DNA of 35,551 bases from a virus, in IMG/VR virus record IMGVR_UViG_3300020467_000018, positions 1-35,551 of that record; one strand, written 5' to 3'. Within the stretch, counting starts at the first letter, position 1. Every line of letters starts with the position of its first letter. The translations under genes were made by a program, and so were the position numbers. Shown here piece after piece: positions 24,208-30,927 of the stretch. The notes beneath the pieces are model-generated. The model was not told where the DNA came from, did no database searches, and saw only the letters and a list, made by a program, of their open reading frames with translations.

Positions 24208-25467
24208 TTAATACCCCGCAACTACATCGTAAGGTTCGTAGTTATCTTCAATTACCTCATCCACATAAACGATATTAGCCATTTGGTCGCAGTAACTTAG
24301 CGCATCGACGCAATCATCATGTGTTAATTGATCTGGAAATTGATAGAGTTCGTCTAAAAATTTGTCGTTCCAGGCGCCGCGATTCAGTCTTATCATTCCG
24401 TTCTCAAATCGGCCTTGCAGCGCCCACATAATCCGATCTGTTTTGTTCTTGTTGCCGTGTGTTAATTCTTCGATCCTGAAATAAACGGCGTGTTGTCGCA
24501 TTAAGTCACTTAAAGGTGACATGACCGCTTGTTTAGCAATCCCTCTCTCAATACCGACCGCGAGAGGTTGATAATCTCGTACAGCCTGAAAAATCTTCAT
24601 AGCAGTTTCGTTTAAGTCCCATCGGCCAGAAATAATATCTTTTACCCACCAACCGTCGGCGTTGACTTTGACTATCGCAATAGCCGAGGAGTCTAGGTTT
24701 GTTTTTTTTCTTCTTCGGCTCTGGCCGACCTCTGCGAATCCCGCCAAGTCAATGCTGATATAGTAATCGCCAGTGGCGGGTTCTTCGGTTTCGAACCTAA
24801 CCCAATCTTCCTTAAACATTTCAGAACCTCGCGCTTCAAACGAGGCCATATATTCTTGTCGGAATCCGAAACTGGACATTGATTTTTTAGCGGCATTGAT
24901 TTCCTTTTTATCTAATAGATTGTTGTCGTAAGAAGTAAAATGGAAGGCTTGATAATCTTCATAATCCATCGCTTTCTTATACAACTCGTAAAAATGGTTG
25001 CGCCCGGTTGGTGTCCCAATAAACAGAGCCGACGAGTGCGGCGCCAAGTCAGTCAAGGCAGGTCTTAGAACCAACTCCCAAACACTCTCGCGCATATCTG
25101 CGTACTCATCGATTGCGACAAATGCAACCTTGTTGCCTCGGAGCGTCTCAGGCCGATCGCTTCCTTTCAGCGATATTTGTGTCCCGTTAACAAGCCTAAT
25201 CTGCATATTGTTGATGTGGTGCGATTCAATAACGCTACTACCCAACTCCATAAGCAAATTCCAAAGAATGTCTCTAGCCTGTCCTTGCGTGGGCGCCACA
25301 TAAAAGATTTCACCTTCTGTTGTTTGTAATCCCTTGACGAGCAACATATACGCCGCCAACCGAGACTTTCCGGTTCGTCTCCCGGCAGCCACAACTTTAA
25401 ACCTGGCTTTACTGTTCCAGACTTTTTTTTGCCAGGGAAGAAGATCAATATCAAAATCCATTACCAA
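24208..25467 (-). CDS. terL: Terminase large subunit
   Basis: A 419-residue packaging motor. The ATPase has an A28-GRRTGKS Walker A (residues 28-35) and KVAFVAIDE Walker B with catalytic E121, then LFIGTPTG as the coupling motif. The C-terminal RNase H-like nuclease shows YYISIDLAG (about 230-240), VGIERG, and HDDCVDALSY near 385. All core motifs are present, so it looks functional. It overlaps the upstream 94-residue gene by 7 bases and is followed by the portal gene. Cos versus headful cutting cannot be told from the protein by eye. Confidence 0.95.
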   Translation of the reverse strand: MVMDFDIDLLPWQKKVWNSKARFKVVAAGRRTGKSRLAAYMLLVKGLQTTEGEIFYVAPTQGQARDILWNLLMELGSSVIESHHINNMQIRLVNGTQISLKGSDRPETLRGNKVAFVAIDEYADMRESVWELVLRPALTDLAPHSSALFIGTPTGRNHFYELYKKAMDYEDYQAFHFTSYDNNLLDKKEINAAKKSMSSFGFRQEYMASFEARGSEMFKEDWVRFETEEPATGDYYISIDLAGFAEVGQSRRRKKTNLDSSAIAIVKVNADGWWVKDIISGRWDLNETAMKIFQAVRDYQPLAVGIERGIAKQAVMSPLSDLMRQHAVYFRIEELTHGNKNKTDRIMWALQGRFENGMIRLNRGAWNDKFLDELYQFPDQLTHDDCVDALSYCDQMANIVYVDEVIEDNYEPYDVVAGY

Positions 25468-25745
25468 GCCTTACAAGACCAGTACCTTGCGCTAAACTTA
25501 TCTTTCGCGGTATCGCAGTTATGTCGCGCTCTAAAGTTTTTTTGTCTACCAGGCTGATCTTTTTTAATGGTCATACTGGCATCGCCAAAACGCACCAGTT
25601 TCACCTCAGAACCTTTTTTCGCTAAAACCGCCGACCGCTTACCGCCTTTGACGCTGCGTTTAGGCTTGTTGTACCCGGCAAAAGTTTCCCCGCGATATTT
25701 AAGCCTTCCGCTTGGCAATCTTTCTACGCTCGATGTTGTCGCCAT
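25461..25745 (-). CDS. Conserved-type small basic protein upstream of terL, 94 aa
   Basis: A 94-residue, Lys/Arg-rich protein. The C-terminus, KNFRARHNCDTAKDKFSARYWSCKAW, is a recurrent ending (shown here as KNFRARHNCDT...WSCKAW) of short proteins located just before large terminases in marine phages, with two Cys that might bind metal. Its function is unknown; packaging or DNA binding is suggested by charge and position only. It begins two bases after the tiny 28-residue gene. Confidence 0.65.
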   Translation of the reverse strand: MATTSSVERLPSGRLKYRGETFAGYNKPKRSVKGGKRSAVLAKKGSEVKLVRFGDASMTIKKDQPGRQKNFRARHNCDTAKDKFSARYWSCKAW

Positions 25746-25747
25746 GA

Positions 25748-25834
25748 TTAACGCCTCACTGGAGGGCGTCTAGGTGGCTTTTTAACTTTCTTAGGTCGTC
25801 CGGGTTTATTGTATGTACCTGGGCCGTATGGCAT
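25748..25834 (-). CDS. Tiny basic protein, 28 aa
   Basis: ATG 25834 follows a full AGGAGG ribosome site, the best in the late operon. It encodes MPYGPGTYNKPGRPKK plus a Pro/Arg-rich end before a TAA. The MPYGxGTY...GRPKK pattern recurs in very short phage genes next to terminase. The protein has AT-hook-like GRPKK and would bind DNA or RNA. It is too short for normal gene callers but well supported by its ribosome site and snug spacing to both neighbours. Confidence 0.72.
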   Translation of the reverse strand: MPYGPGTYNKPGRPKKVKKPPRRPPVRR

Positions 25835-25843
25835 ATGAACCTC

Positions 25844-26251
25844 CTATAAAACTTTTCGATTGAGTAGGTGTAACCTTTGTATCTCTTTTTTAGACTGCCC
25901 GTGGTAAGGAACGCCTAGACGGGCTTTTAACAATTCAGCGACGAGCCATCTGTTTTTTACTTTAAAGTCACCGAGGTAACGTCCGTATTTACCTTTTTCC
26001 TTGGTGTGTAAAATGACTGACTCGGCACCTTCAAAAAAATCAATTACAAATTCTTTCGCCAGTAAGCCGTATTTCTTTTCAGTAAGATCGCGTGTTCTAG
26101 ACTCAGGAGTGTCAATACCGCTAAGACGCACCCGTAACCCACGATTATTATTACCATGAAGATGAACGCCGAAACCAAGAGAAGGAATACAGTCAACCGT
26201 ATCTCCGTCTACACATTTAACAATCTCGCACTTGTAATGGTATAATGCCAT
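25844..26251 (-). CDS. Staphylococcal nuclease-like (SNase) protein, 135 aa
   Basis: The SNase OB fold is shown by VDGDTVD (D15, D17, D20), VRLSGIDTPESR with R42, D47, T48 and E50, and KYGRYLGDF with R91. These match the calcium ligands and the two catalytic Arg plus Glu of thermonucleases. No signal peptide is visible. It could degrade host or misplaced DNA, or act in packaging, given its place between lysozyme and terL. It starts at a TAATG junction. Confidence 0.87.
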   Translation of the reverse strand: MALYHYKCEIVKCVDGDTVDCIPSLGFGVHLHGNNNRGLRVRLSGIDTPESRTRDLTEKKYGLLAKEFVIDFFEGAESVILHTKEKGKYGRYLGDFKVKNRWLVAELLKARLGVPYHGQSKKEIQRLHLLNRKVL

Positions 26252-26673
26252 TAGTCAGGGTATTCACCCGTTTTAATAATTTCCGCGAGGACAATAGCTC
26301 TATGACCAACCTGGTCGGCCCATTTGCTATCCAAGAACTCAGCAGCACTTTCTTCAAATCGGCTATGCTCTAAATGATCCAATGCTTTTACAAATTTCCT
26401 TAGTCGGGTCAGTCCTAGGTTAAAACAAATCATTATTAAAGCTTCTTGCCTAACCTCATCTAAAGTACCAAACCAAGGGAACGCATTAGCCAGTTCTCTC
26501 ATAAACCGAACAATGTCATTCTCTAGCAGTAAATCGACTTCATCTTCACTCAAACCAAGACCCCCATTAGCATCAATATTCCTACCGATGCCAATATGGG
26601 TTATTCCATCAAGCACATAAGCAAACCGTTTCCTTCCCTCATGCTCAGTGAGTAGATTCCTCAACTTCTGCAA
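26251..26673 (-). CDS. Endolysin, T4-type lysozyme (GH24-like), 140 aa
   Basis: The motif TEHEGRKRFAYVLDG ITHIGIGRNID follows the lysozyme pattern, with catalytic Glu12 in HEG and Asp22 in the LDG turn. The Thr/His just before IGIG replaces the usual Thr position. A C-terminal LTRLRKFVKALDHLE region follows. No signal peptide is present, so holin-dependent release is expected. The start is taken as TTG 26673, six bases after AAGGAG; a TTG at 26688 would place that ribosome site inside the gene. It overlaps the small terminase gene by 29 bases and lies far from the holin. Confidence 0.8.
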   Translation of the reverse strand: MQKLRNLLTEHEGRKRFAYVLDGITHIGIGRNIDANGGLGLSEDEVDLLLENDIVRFMRELANAFPWFGTLDEVRQEALIMICFNLGLTRLRKFVKALDHLEHSRFEESAAEFLDSKWADQVGHRAIVLAEIIKTGEYPD

Positions 26674-27061
26674 TGGCCTCTCCTTCAATTACGTTTGACT
26701 CATTCGCTACATCAAGCGTATTAATATTAATCTGTATAGCACTCTTACCACCCATCTTTTCAAAACCACTAACAGGTAACATCCTATCCATCAGTATCTT
26801 CATAAAGGCTGCCTGGTTCTTGTGGTCATTATCCAGCGCCCCATCAAACAATCTCTTAACCACCTCTACCTTCTTCGGGTGCTTGTACATGAATTCTTGC
26901 AATTCTAACTGTGCTGCACGTTGACCAGGGGGACGCCCTACTCGCTTCACAGGACGCTTCTCACGCATTTTAGGATGACCTGGGCCTTTACCCTTTGGGA
27001 TTGGTTTCTCCCAGGAGTCAATCTGTGCTTGCGTGTCAGGGTCTATCTTACGTTTAGGCAT
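26645..27061 (-). CDS. terS: Putative terminase small subunit, 138 aa
   Basis: First gene of the late operon. The N-terminal third is basic (KRPVKRVGRPPGQRAAQLEL), suiting DNA recognition. The centre contains HKNQAAFMKILMDRMLPVSGFEKMGG, and an acidic tail ends IEGEAIAEVEESTH. This layout is typical of small proteins at the head of marine podovirus packaging modules that are usually taken as small terminases. It is separated from terL by lysozyme, SNase and two small genes. The assignment rests on layout and composition. Confidence 0.6.
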   Translation of the reverse strand: MPKRKIDPDTQAQIDSWEKPIPKGKGPGHPKMREKRPVKRVGRPPGQRAAQLELQEFMYKHPKKVEVVKRLFDGALDNDHKNQAAFMKILMDRMLPVSGFEKMGGKSAIQININTLDVANESNVIEGEAIAEVEESTH

Positions 27062-27272
27062 TAATACACCGTAACATCGTTAATATGAAAAAGCTAAATT
27101 GGCTTTTTTGTGTGGGGGTGGGTACTTTTATTTTCACATGCGCCGTCGGGGGCCTCCGGCCCAAAAAATCGCGGCCCTAGGTCAAAATCTGGCTGGCCGA
27201 TGATAATTATCCCGGTAACTAATAGATTAATCACTATCTATATCAATAGGTTATATATTTAATTCGTTAATT

Positions 27273-27295
27273 GTTCGCGTTTTGCGTTCGCGTTT
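27273..27295 (-). repeat. 23-bp repeat, copy 3 (inverted)
   Basis: The reverse complement of copies 1 and 2 near attP, identical over 23 bases. It lies in the terS-ardC intergenic region about 22 kb away from them. It has no adjacent TTTGC or T-run, so the terminator reading possible for the other copies does not apply here. Confidence 0.85.
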
Positions 27296-27397
27296 TGAAG
27301 TGAGGGCGGCGCCGCATTATGTCGCTAGTCTCTATCTTTATATATTCCAAAACGGAAAAGGTGCGAATACAAAGCACCATCTAGCCCCCAAAAAAAA

Positions 27398-27414
27398 TAT
27401 TAATTTCGCTAATG
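27398..27414. promoter_or_regulatory. Operator-like palindrome 1, TATTAATTTCGCTAATG
   Basis: It matches the site at 33861-33877 at 16 of 17 positions and fits TATTAR-N5-YTAATA with one end mismatch. It lies just upstream of the ardC -35 element. Confidence 0.6.
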
Positions 27415-27421
27415 TAATTAC

Positions 27422-27450
27422 TTGACACTACGATATCCTATATATTAGAT
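27422..27450 (+). promoter_or_regulatory. Promoter of the ardC operon
   Basis: A perfect TTGACA -35 (27422-27427) is followed after 17 bases by TTAGAT (27445-27450). The -10 lies within operator 2, so repressor binding there would block RNA polymerase. Confidence 0.65.
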
Positions 27451-27459
27451 TTACTAATA
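27443..27459. promoter_or_regulatory. Operator-like palindrome 2, TATTAGATTTACTAATA
   Basis: A perfect 6-bp inverted repeat with a 5-base spacer that covers the -10 of the ardC promoter. It is the same form as the site before the CI-like gene (34553-34569). Confidence 0.7.
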
Positions 27460-27470
27460 CGAGTTAGAAA

Positions 27471-27487
27471 CATTAATATTATTAACA
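27471..27487. promoter_or_regulatory. Operator-like palindrome 3, CATTAATATTATTAACA
   Basis: It matches the site at 34360-34376 except at two outer positions. It lies between the ardC promoter and its ribosome site. Confidence 0.5.
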
Positions 27488-27510
27488 GCAACATAGGGGA
27501 ATCTAGAACC

Positions 27511-28377
27511 ATGCAAGATCTAAATAAGAAATTGACAGAACAAATAATCGAGCAAATGGAAACACTCGGAGATAACTGGCTCCGTCCTTTTGGTGCGATT
27601 GGCGGCGCTCCCATCAATGCGATAACGGGCGAGCACTACAAGGGCGGTAACTACATGATGTTTTCATTGTTCGCGGATTGTCATGTATTAGCGACATATA
27701 AACAATGGCAATCAGTAGGCGCTCAAGTACGCAAGGGCGAGAAAGGTATAGCGGGATTCAAGTACGGGACTTTTGTTAAAGAGAACGCACAAGGTAAAGA
27801 GCAGACGCATAGCTATGCAAGTAGTTTTACAGTTTTCTCTATCACACAATGCGATAACGTGCCGGATTGGATTATAGATGCCGCTGGACTTAATGAGAAA
27901 GTAGATACTACGGAAGTCGTTAAGAATATCGACGAGTTCATCAAGAACACAAAAGCTAAGGTGACGACCGGCCAGCCTTGTTATATACCTAGTCAAGACA
28001 CTATCCAAATGCCGGACCGATCCAGCTTTGTATCGAATACCGATGCTTCATCTACCAGCCACTACTATTCTACATTCCTACATGAACTAACGCATTGGAC
28101 TAAAGGCCCCGGCCGATTAGATCGCAAATCTGGCAAGCGTTTTGGTGATCCAGCCTATGCGTTCGAGGAATTAATAGCTGAACTAGGCGCCGCTATGCTA
28201 TGCGCTCGTCTAGGCCTCGATCAAGAACCTACGCCGGACCATGCCAAATATCTGAACAACTGGCTTAAGGCCTTAAAGAAAGACACTAAGCTAGTATGGG
28301 ACGCTGCAAAGTACGCACAAGCGGCCGTCGATCACCTACTCACCTATCAGCCTGAAAACTTCAAACTGGCCGCCTAG
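27511..28377 (+). CDS. ardC: ArdC-like antirestriction protein
   Basis: A 288-residue protein with the ArdC two-domain plan. The N-terminal ssDNA-binding domain (about 1-130) contains NWLRPFGAIGGAPINAITG and VGAQVRKGEKGI. A C-terminal zincin-like domain has HELTHW (H191, E192, H195) and a downstream FEELIAELGAAM helix supplying E224 as third ligand. ArdC proteins protect incoming DNA from host restriction. The gene leads the + strand accessory operon, has its own strong promoter under three operator-like sites, and uses an AGGGGAATCTA leader that recurs at two later genes. Confidence 0.87.
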   Translation: MQDLNKKLTEQIIEQMETLGDNWLRPFGAIGGAPINAITGEHYKGGNYMMFSLFADCHVLATYKQWQSVGAQVRKGEKGIAGFKYGTFVKENAQGKEQTHSYASSFTVFSITQCDNVPDWIIDAAGLNEKVDTTEVVKNIDEFIKNTKAKVTTGQPCYIPSQDTIQMPDRSSFVSNTDASSTSHYYSTFLHELTHWTKGPGRLDRKSGKRFGDPAYAFEELIAELGAAMLCARLGLDQEPTPDHAKYLNNWLKALKKDTKLVWDAAKYAQAAVDHLLTYQPENFKLAA

Positions 28378-28395
28378 CGCGGCCTTGGAGCCTAT

Positions 28396-28566
28396 ATGTA
28401 TAACCTAACATTCTACTTTAAAACGCCTCACGGCGCTAGTTATTGGGGCGGTCATCACCTCAATATTTCATTCAGTGAGGCCGTCGATTTTATGAACCAT
28501 TATCGCCGTGGCTATTTTGATAATAAAGAAGTTTTATTCGATCTATCGCCTATCGGCATTAACTAA
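28396..28566 (+). CDS. Small hypothetical protein, 56 aa
   Basis: ATG 28396 follows TTGGAG. The product opens MYNLTFYFKTPHGASYWGGH and is aromatic- and His-rich, with a middle helix FSEAVDFMNHYRRGYF. No family is recognised. It sits 18 bases after ardC and 15 before the next gene, so it is part of the same operon. A role in countering host defence is possible from position only. Confidence 0.65.
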   Translation: MYNLTFYFKTPHGASYWGGHHLNISFSEAVDFMNHYRRGYFDNKEVLFDLSPIGIN

Positions 28567-28581
28567 CCAAAAGGAATCAAC

Positions 28582-28824
28582 ATGAATAACTTAAAAACTA
28601 TTTTTAAAATTGCGGAGCATTTCGACGGAAAAATTGCGGGGTGTGATCGTCTATCTTTAGCGATGGATATAGACGCCGTGAATGACATAAACCCATTAAA
28701 TCTAGAAGCGATGCTAAACGATCTAGACGGGCCTCACACAGCGCACGACGTTTATGGAATCGCTGCAAATTTCGATCGTAAAACTTTAACTTTACAGAAT
28801 GGATGGACGCCGCGATTTACATAA
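28582..28824 (+). CDS. Small hypothetical protein, 80 aa
   Basis: ATG 28582 is preceded by AAAAGGAATCAAC, a good ribosome site. The protein is acidic, with MNNLKTIFKIAEHFDGKIAG at the start and LNLEAMLNDLDGPHTAHDVY in the middle. It has no membrane segment or Cys cluster. Unknown function; member of the ardC operon. Confidence 0.65.
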   Translation: MNNLKTIFKIAEHFDGKIAGCDRLSLAMDIDAVNDINPLNLEAMLNDLDGPHTAHDVYGIAANFDRKTLTLQNGWTPRFT

Positions 28825-28927
28825 GTTAGCTACAGAAGAACAGAACGAAGAACCAAGCCTTAAAAAGTTTGACCGAGATGCTTTTATTAAAAGCATTATA
28901 AACGATGACAACCAAGGAGAACGATGA
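28799..28927 (+). CDS. Small hypothetical protein, 42 aa
   Basis: The frame MDGRRDLHKLATEEQNEEPS... runs from ATG 28799 to TGA 28927. It overlaps the upstream gene by 26 bases and the next start as ATGA. It fills what would otherwise be a 99-base gap and shows coupling typical of this genome. The ribosome site is weak, so it probably depends on upstream translation. The product is charged and helical. Function unknown. Confidence 0.5.
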   Translation: MDGRRDLHKLATEEQNEEPSLKKFDRDAFIKSIINDDNQGER

Positions 28928-29160
28928 TGAGTAAAATAAGTGAAACGTTAGACAAAGAAAAAACCTACGGGATAGATGTTTGGGAAGATGCAACTTACTT
29001 CCTGTACGACAAAAAAACAGGGGAGCCTCATGCGGATGAGGACGGACAAGTCATTGTATATAGGAAATCTGGCTACATCCAACACACCAAAGCAGATGGC
29101 ATTGAGATTGATGAGTTGGAAAATGTACTTTATAGAGGCAGGCGAAAAGGCGCACAGTAA
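28924..29160 (+). CDS. Small acidic hypothetical protein, 78 aa
   Basis: Two adjacent ATG codons (28924 and 28927) follow AAGGAG; the second has the better spacing, while the first gives the ATGA coupling. The product has a DVWEDATYFLYDKKTG strand pair, an acidic PHADEDGQVIVYRKSGYI segment and a basic end, suggesting a compact beta fold. No homologue is recognised. It belongs to the ardC operon. Confidence 0.65.
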   Translation: MMSKISETLDKEKTYGIDVWEDATYFLYDKKTGEPHADEDGQVIVYRKSGYIQHTKADGIEIDELENVLYRGRRKGAQ

Positions 29161-29204
29161 AGCTAAAGGGCCAAAATTTAACTAACCAATTAAAACTTAA
29201 TGAT

Positions 29205-29222
29205 GGGCCTCTAATGAGGCCC
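29205..29222 (+). promoter_or_regulatory. Hairpin leader before the SH3-like gene
   Basis: GGGCCTC-TAAT-GAGGCCC forms a perfect 7-bp stem. It is followed directly by CTAGGGGAATCTACA and the ATG at 29238. No T-run follows, so this is not a standard terminator; it may set messenger stability or ribosome access. Confidence 0.6.
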
Positions 29223-29237
29223 CTAGGGGAATCTACA

Positions 29238-29432
29238 ATGAACGTAGCCATTGGGGATAAGGTTAAAGTGATAGATCAGGAGATCACTGGCACCGTAATC
29301 GAGGACTATGGAAACAAAGTAGTGATTGAAGAAGATGACGCAGAAATTGAGCTTTCTGTTTTTTCAGAATTTGAAGATGACACACTTTTGTTTTTTAAAT
29401 CAGACTTGGAACTAAATGAAGGGCCTAACTAA
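29238..29432 (+). CDS. Small SH3-like beta-barrel protein, 64 aa
   Basis: ATG 29238 is preferred because it follows AGGGGA; an upstream in-frame ATG at 29214 lies inside the hairpin leader. The sequence MNVAIGDKVKVIDQEITGTV followed by an IEDYGNKVVIEEDDAEIEL strand pattern resembles an SH3/KOW-type small barrel and is markedly acidic. Its stop codon lies inside the second hairpin leader. Possible roles are nucleic-acid mimicry or regulation; unproven. Confidence 0.62.
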   Translation: MNVAIGDKVKVIDQEITGTVIEDYGNKVVIEEDDAEIELSVFSEFEDDTLLFFKSDLELNEGPN

Positions 29433-29438
29433 AGGCCC
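29421..29438 (+). promoter_or_regulatory. Hairpin leader before the 66-aa gene
   Basis: GGGCCT-AACTAA-AGGCCC forms a 6-bp stem whose loop contains the stop codon of the preceding gene. It is followed by TAGGGGAATCTAAG before ATG 29457, matching the first leader in design. Confidence 0.6.
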
Positions 29439-29456
29439 TAGGGGAATCTAAGCAGC

Positions 29457-29657
29457 ATGAAAGTATTAATTATTACCGACAACGACGCCTGTTTTCTTGA
29501 AGTAATACAAACAGCGGAATTATTTGGATTTGATGAAAATAAATATCTGGACGGCACCGATCCAAAATATACCGCTAATTATGCCGACGCTATGTATGTT
29601 GAGGCAATCTCACATATAGAAAGCCGAGGTATAAAAGTTTTAGTTCAAGATCAATAA
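29457..29657 (+). CDS. Small hypothetical protein, 66 aa
   Basis: ATG 29457 lies after AGGGGAATCTAAGCAGC. The protein starts MKVLIITDNDACFLEVIQTA and has an alternating strand-helix pattern ending IESRGIKVLVQDQ. It is acidic and soluble. The name and role are unknown. A 14-base piece spanning its last codons (TTCAAGATCAATAA) recurs at 30060-30073 near the operon end, as if a fragment were duplicated. Confidence 0.62.
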   Translation: MKVLIITDNDACFLEVIQTAELFGFDENKYLDGTDPKYTANYADAMYVEAISHIESRGIKVLVQDQ

Positions 29658-29697
29658 ATGATAATTTACAATCTGATAAAAATAGAGGAATCAAACA

Positions 29698-30042
29698 ATG
29701 ACCGAAGAAGAATTTAAAAAAGAAATTTACGAGCTGGCTTTTGGAGTTGGCCCTTACAAACCTGAGCCTAAAGAAGTTGTAGAACGGATTGAAAAATACA
29801 CCAATGATTCTTTTCTGGTTGAAGATTTGGAAGTAAAAGTTAATGACGCTATCAAACACCTGTGGGGTAAGAAGGGTGAAATAGACCCTGACTTGTCATT
29901 AGGATTGCGTTTAAGAAACAACATTGAAAACGAAGAAAATGAAAAGACTCTCAATGCCATCAACACAATCATCAAAGCATTAAATCAATTCCACACTTCA
30001 AACAATGACAATGGTGAAACTGACACTTTTAAATATTATTAA
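29698..30042 (+). CDS. Hypothetical protein, 114 aa
   Basis: ATG 29698 follows GAGGAATCAAACA. The product is helical and charged, with KEEIYELAFG-like start (MTEEEFKKEIYELAFGVGPY), a central EVVERIEKYTNDSFLVEDLE, and a polar C-terminus. No known domain is seen. It is the last clear gene of the ardC operon and faces the convergent NinG-side genes after a short gap. Confidence 0.62.
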   Translation: MTEEEFKKEIYELAFGVGPYKPEPKEVVERIEKYTNDSFLVEDLEVKVNDAIKHLWGKKGEIDPDLSLGLRLRNNIENEENEKTLNAINTIIKALNQFHTSNNDNGETDTFKYY

Positions 30043-30074
30043 GAAGGACAATGATGCAAATTCAAGATCAATAA

Positions 30075-30185
30075 TCAAATCTCATCATAAACGATCTTTA
30101 GAAATCGACTAGCAACTCTTATATCACTTTTAGCGGCCTCCGGAGCGTTCTTGAGGTCGCTAACTTCATTCATTAAGATCAGCAC
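30075..30185 (-). CDS. Possible small gene after ninG, 36 aa
   Basis: An open frame continues after the ninG stop, from GTG 30185 (or ATG 30173) to TGA 30075. It encodes MNEVSDLKNAPEAAKSDIRV and a short helix ending YDEI. The frame is also open back to 30470 inside ninG, but that part is low-complexity Ser/Asn/Lys and looks like a shadow. There is no good ribosome site. Kept at low confidence. Confidence 0.3.
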   Translation of the reverse strand: MLILMNEVSDLKNAPEAAKSDIRVASRFLKIVYDEI

Positions 30186-30186
30186 A

Positions 30187-30927
30187 TTATTCGTTCTTAT
30201 CCCAATAACGCCATCTTGTTCCGGTATGACATTTAATAGATTCCTTTCGGTATTCTGTTGTGATTGGGTAGCTTTTTGAGTTGTCCTGGCGTTTGAATTG
30301 TTCGAGCGTTTTTCTGTACGCAAGTTTTTGTTCGTACTGTTCGCGGTCTTTCCTAAAGTGCTTTTCATAAATTCGCTTTTTTCTTTGATAGAGTTTTTTG
30401 ATTTTTCTGAGGTCGGTATGGTTCCACTTTTTGATTTCATTAGTTGCCTCAATTTTTTCAACTCGCTCAATTCCTATTCGCTTTATTAACTCGACTCGAT
30501 ACGGCACCAAATTTCCAGACAGATAACGGTTACAATGCTTACAGGCTGAGAAAATATTATTCGGATCATAACGTCTAAAACTGCCGCCCTTGGCGCTTCC
30601 CCTCGGCAAGTAGTGGCTAGCGTCCGTCCCGCCGCCCCTTCCGTGGGGACTTGGAGGCTTGCCACAGCTTACGCAAGGCTTGTATCTGTCTCTAACTCTG
30701 ATGTAAGCGTTAAAGGCAGTCTGAGCCTCTGCTAGTCGCTGCGGTATTGTCTTTATATCATCCTTGCGCCGCTGCAAATCTTTCCTGTAAACCTTCTCGC
30801 CTGCCTTCCGGCCTTGTTCGCTCTTGGTAAAGCTAAATACACAAGTCCAATTACAGAATATATTCAGGTTGTGCCGGAGCGCTGTTTTTTCGTTAACCTT
30901 TTTTTTACAGTGTTTACACTTTCGCAT
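30187..30927 (-). CDS. ninG: NinG (Rap-like) recombination protein
   Basis: A 246-residue protein with an N-terminal CKHC...C-x3-C zinc site (C4, C7, C25, C29). A second, HNH-like part has CVSCGKP (C85, C88), DASHYLPRG (H105) and FSACKHCNRY (C129, C132). A Lys/Arg-rich C-terminal tail follows. This is the lambda NinG family; lambda Rap resolves branched recombination intermediates. It follows the helicase, NinB and a small coiled-coil gene. The ATG overlaps that gene by 14 bases. Confidence 0.88.
   Translation of the reverse strand: MRKCKHCKKKVNEKTALRHNLNIFCNWTCVFSFTKSEQGRKAGEKVYRKDLQRRKDDIKTIPQRLAEAQTAFNAYIRVRDRYKPCVSCGKPPSPHGRGGGTDASHYLPRGSAKGGSFRRYDPNNIFSACKHCNRYLSGNLVPYRVELIKRIGIERVEKIEATNEIKKWNHTDLRKIKKLYQRKKRIYEKHFRKDREQYEQKLAYRKTLEQFKRQDNSKSYPITTEYRKESIKCHTGTRWRYWDKNE

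Larger units (their letters stand above)
27062..27510. other. Intergenic regulatory region between terS and ardC
   Basis: This 449-base stretch has no supported gene. From left to right it has a weak AAAAAGC/GCTTTTT hairpin (27085-27106), a G-rich run, and a GC-rich block (27148-27182) with a GGGCC-TCC-GGCCC hairpin and CGCGGCCC. The inverted third copy of the 23-bp repeat, a GCGGCGCCGC palindrome (27305-27314), three operator-like palindromes and the ardC promoter follow. The GC-rich part next to terS is a candidate packaging-initiation site. Confidence 0.6.

Noticed and set aside
27085-27106. AAAAAGC/GCTTTTT hairpin upstream of terS as a terminator
   Set aside because: The stem is almost all A-T and no gene on either strand ends just before it, so it is noted only as part of the leader region.
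27221-27240. CTAATAGATTAAT near 27224 as another operator
   Set aside because: The half-sites are not separated by the 5-base spacer shared by the accepted sites.
30053-30073. Seven-codon frame MMQIQDQ after the ardC operon
   Set aside because: It shares 14 bases with the end of the 66-residue gene and is probably a duplicated fragment rather than a gene.
30186-30470. Upstream extension of the frame after ninG (131 codons)
   Set aside because: The part inside ninG is low-complexity Ser/Asn/Lys and conflicts with the conserved ninG tail. Only the short piece after ninG is kept, at low confidence.
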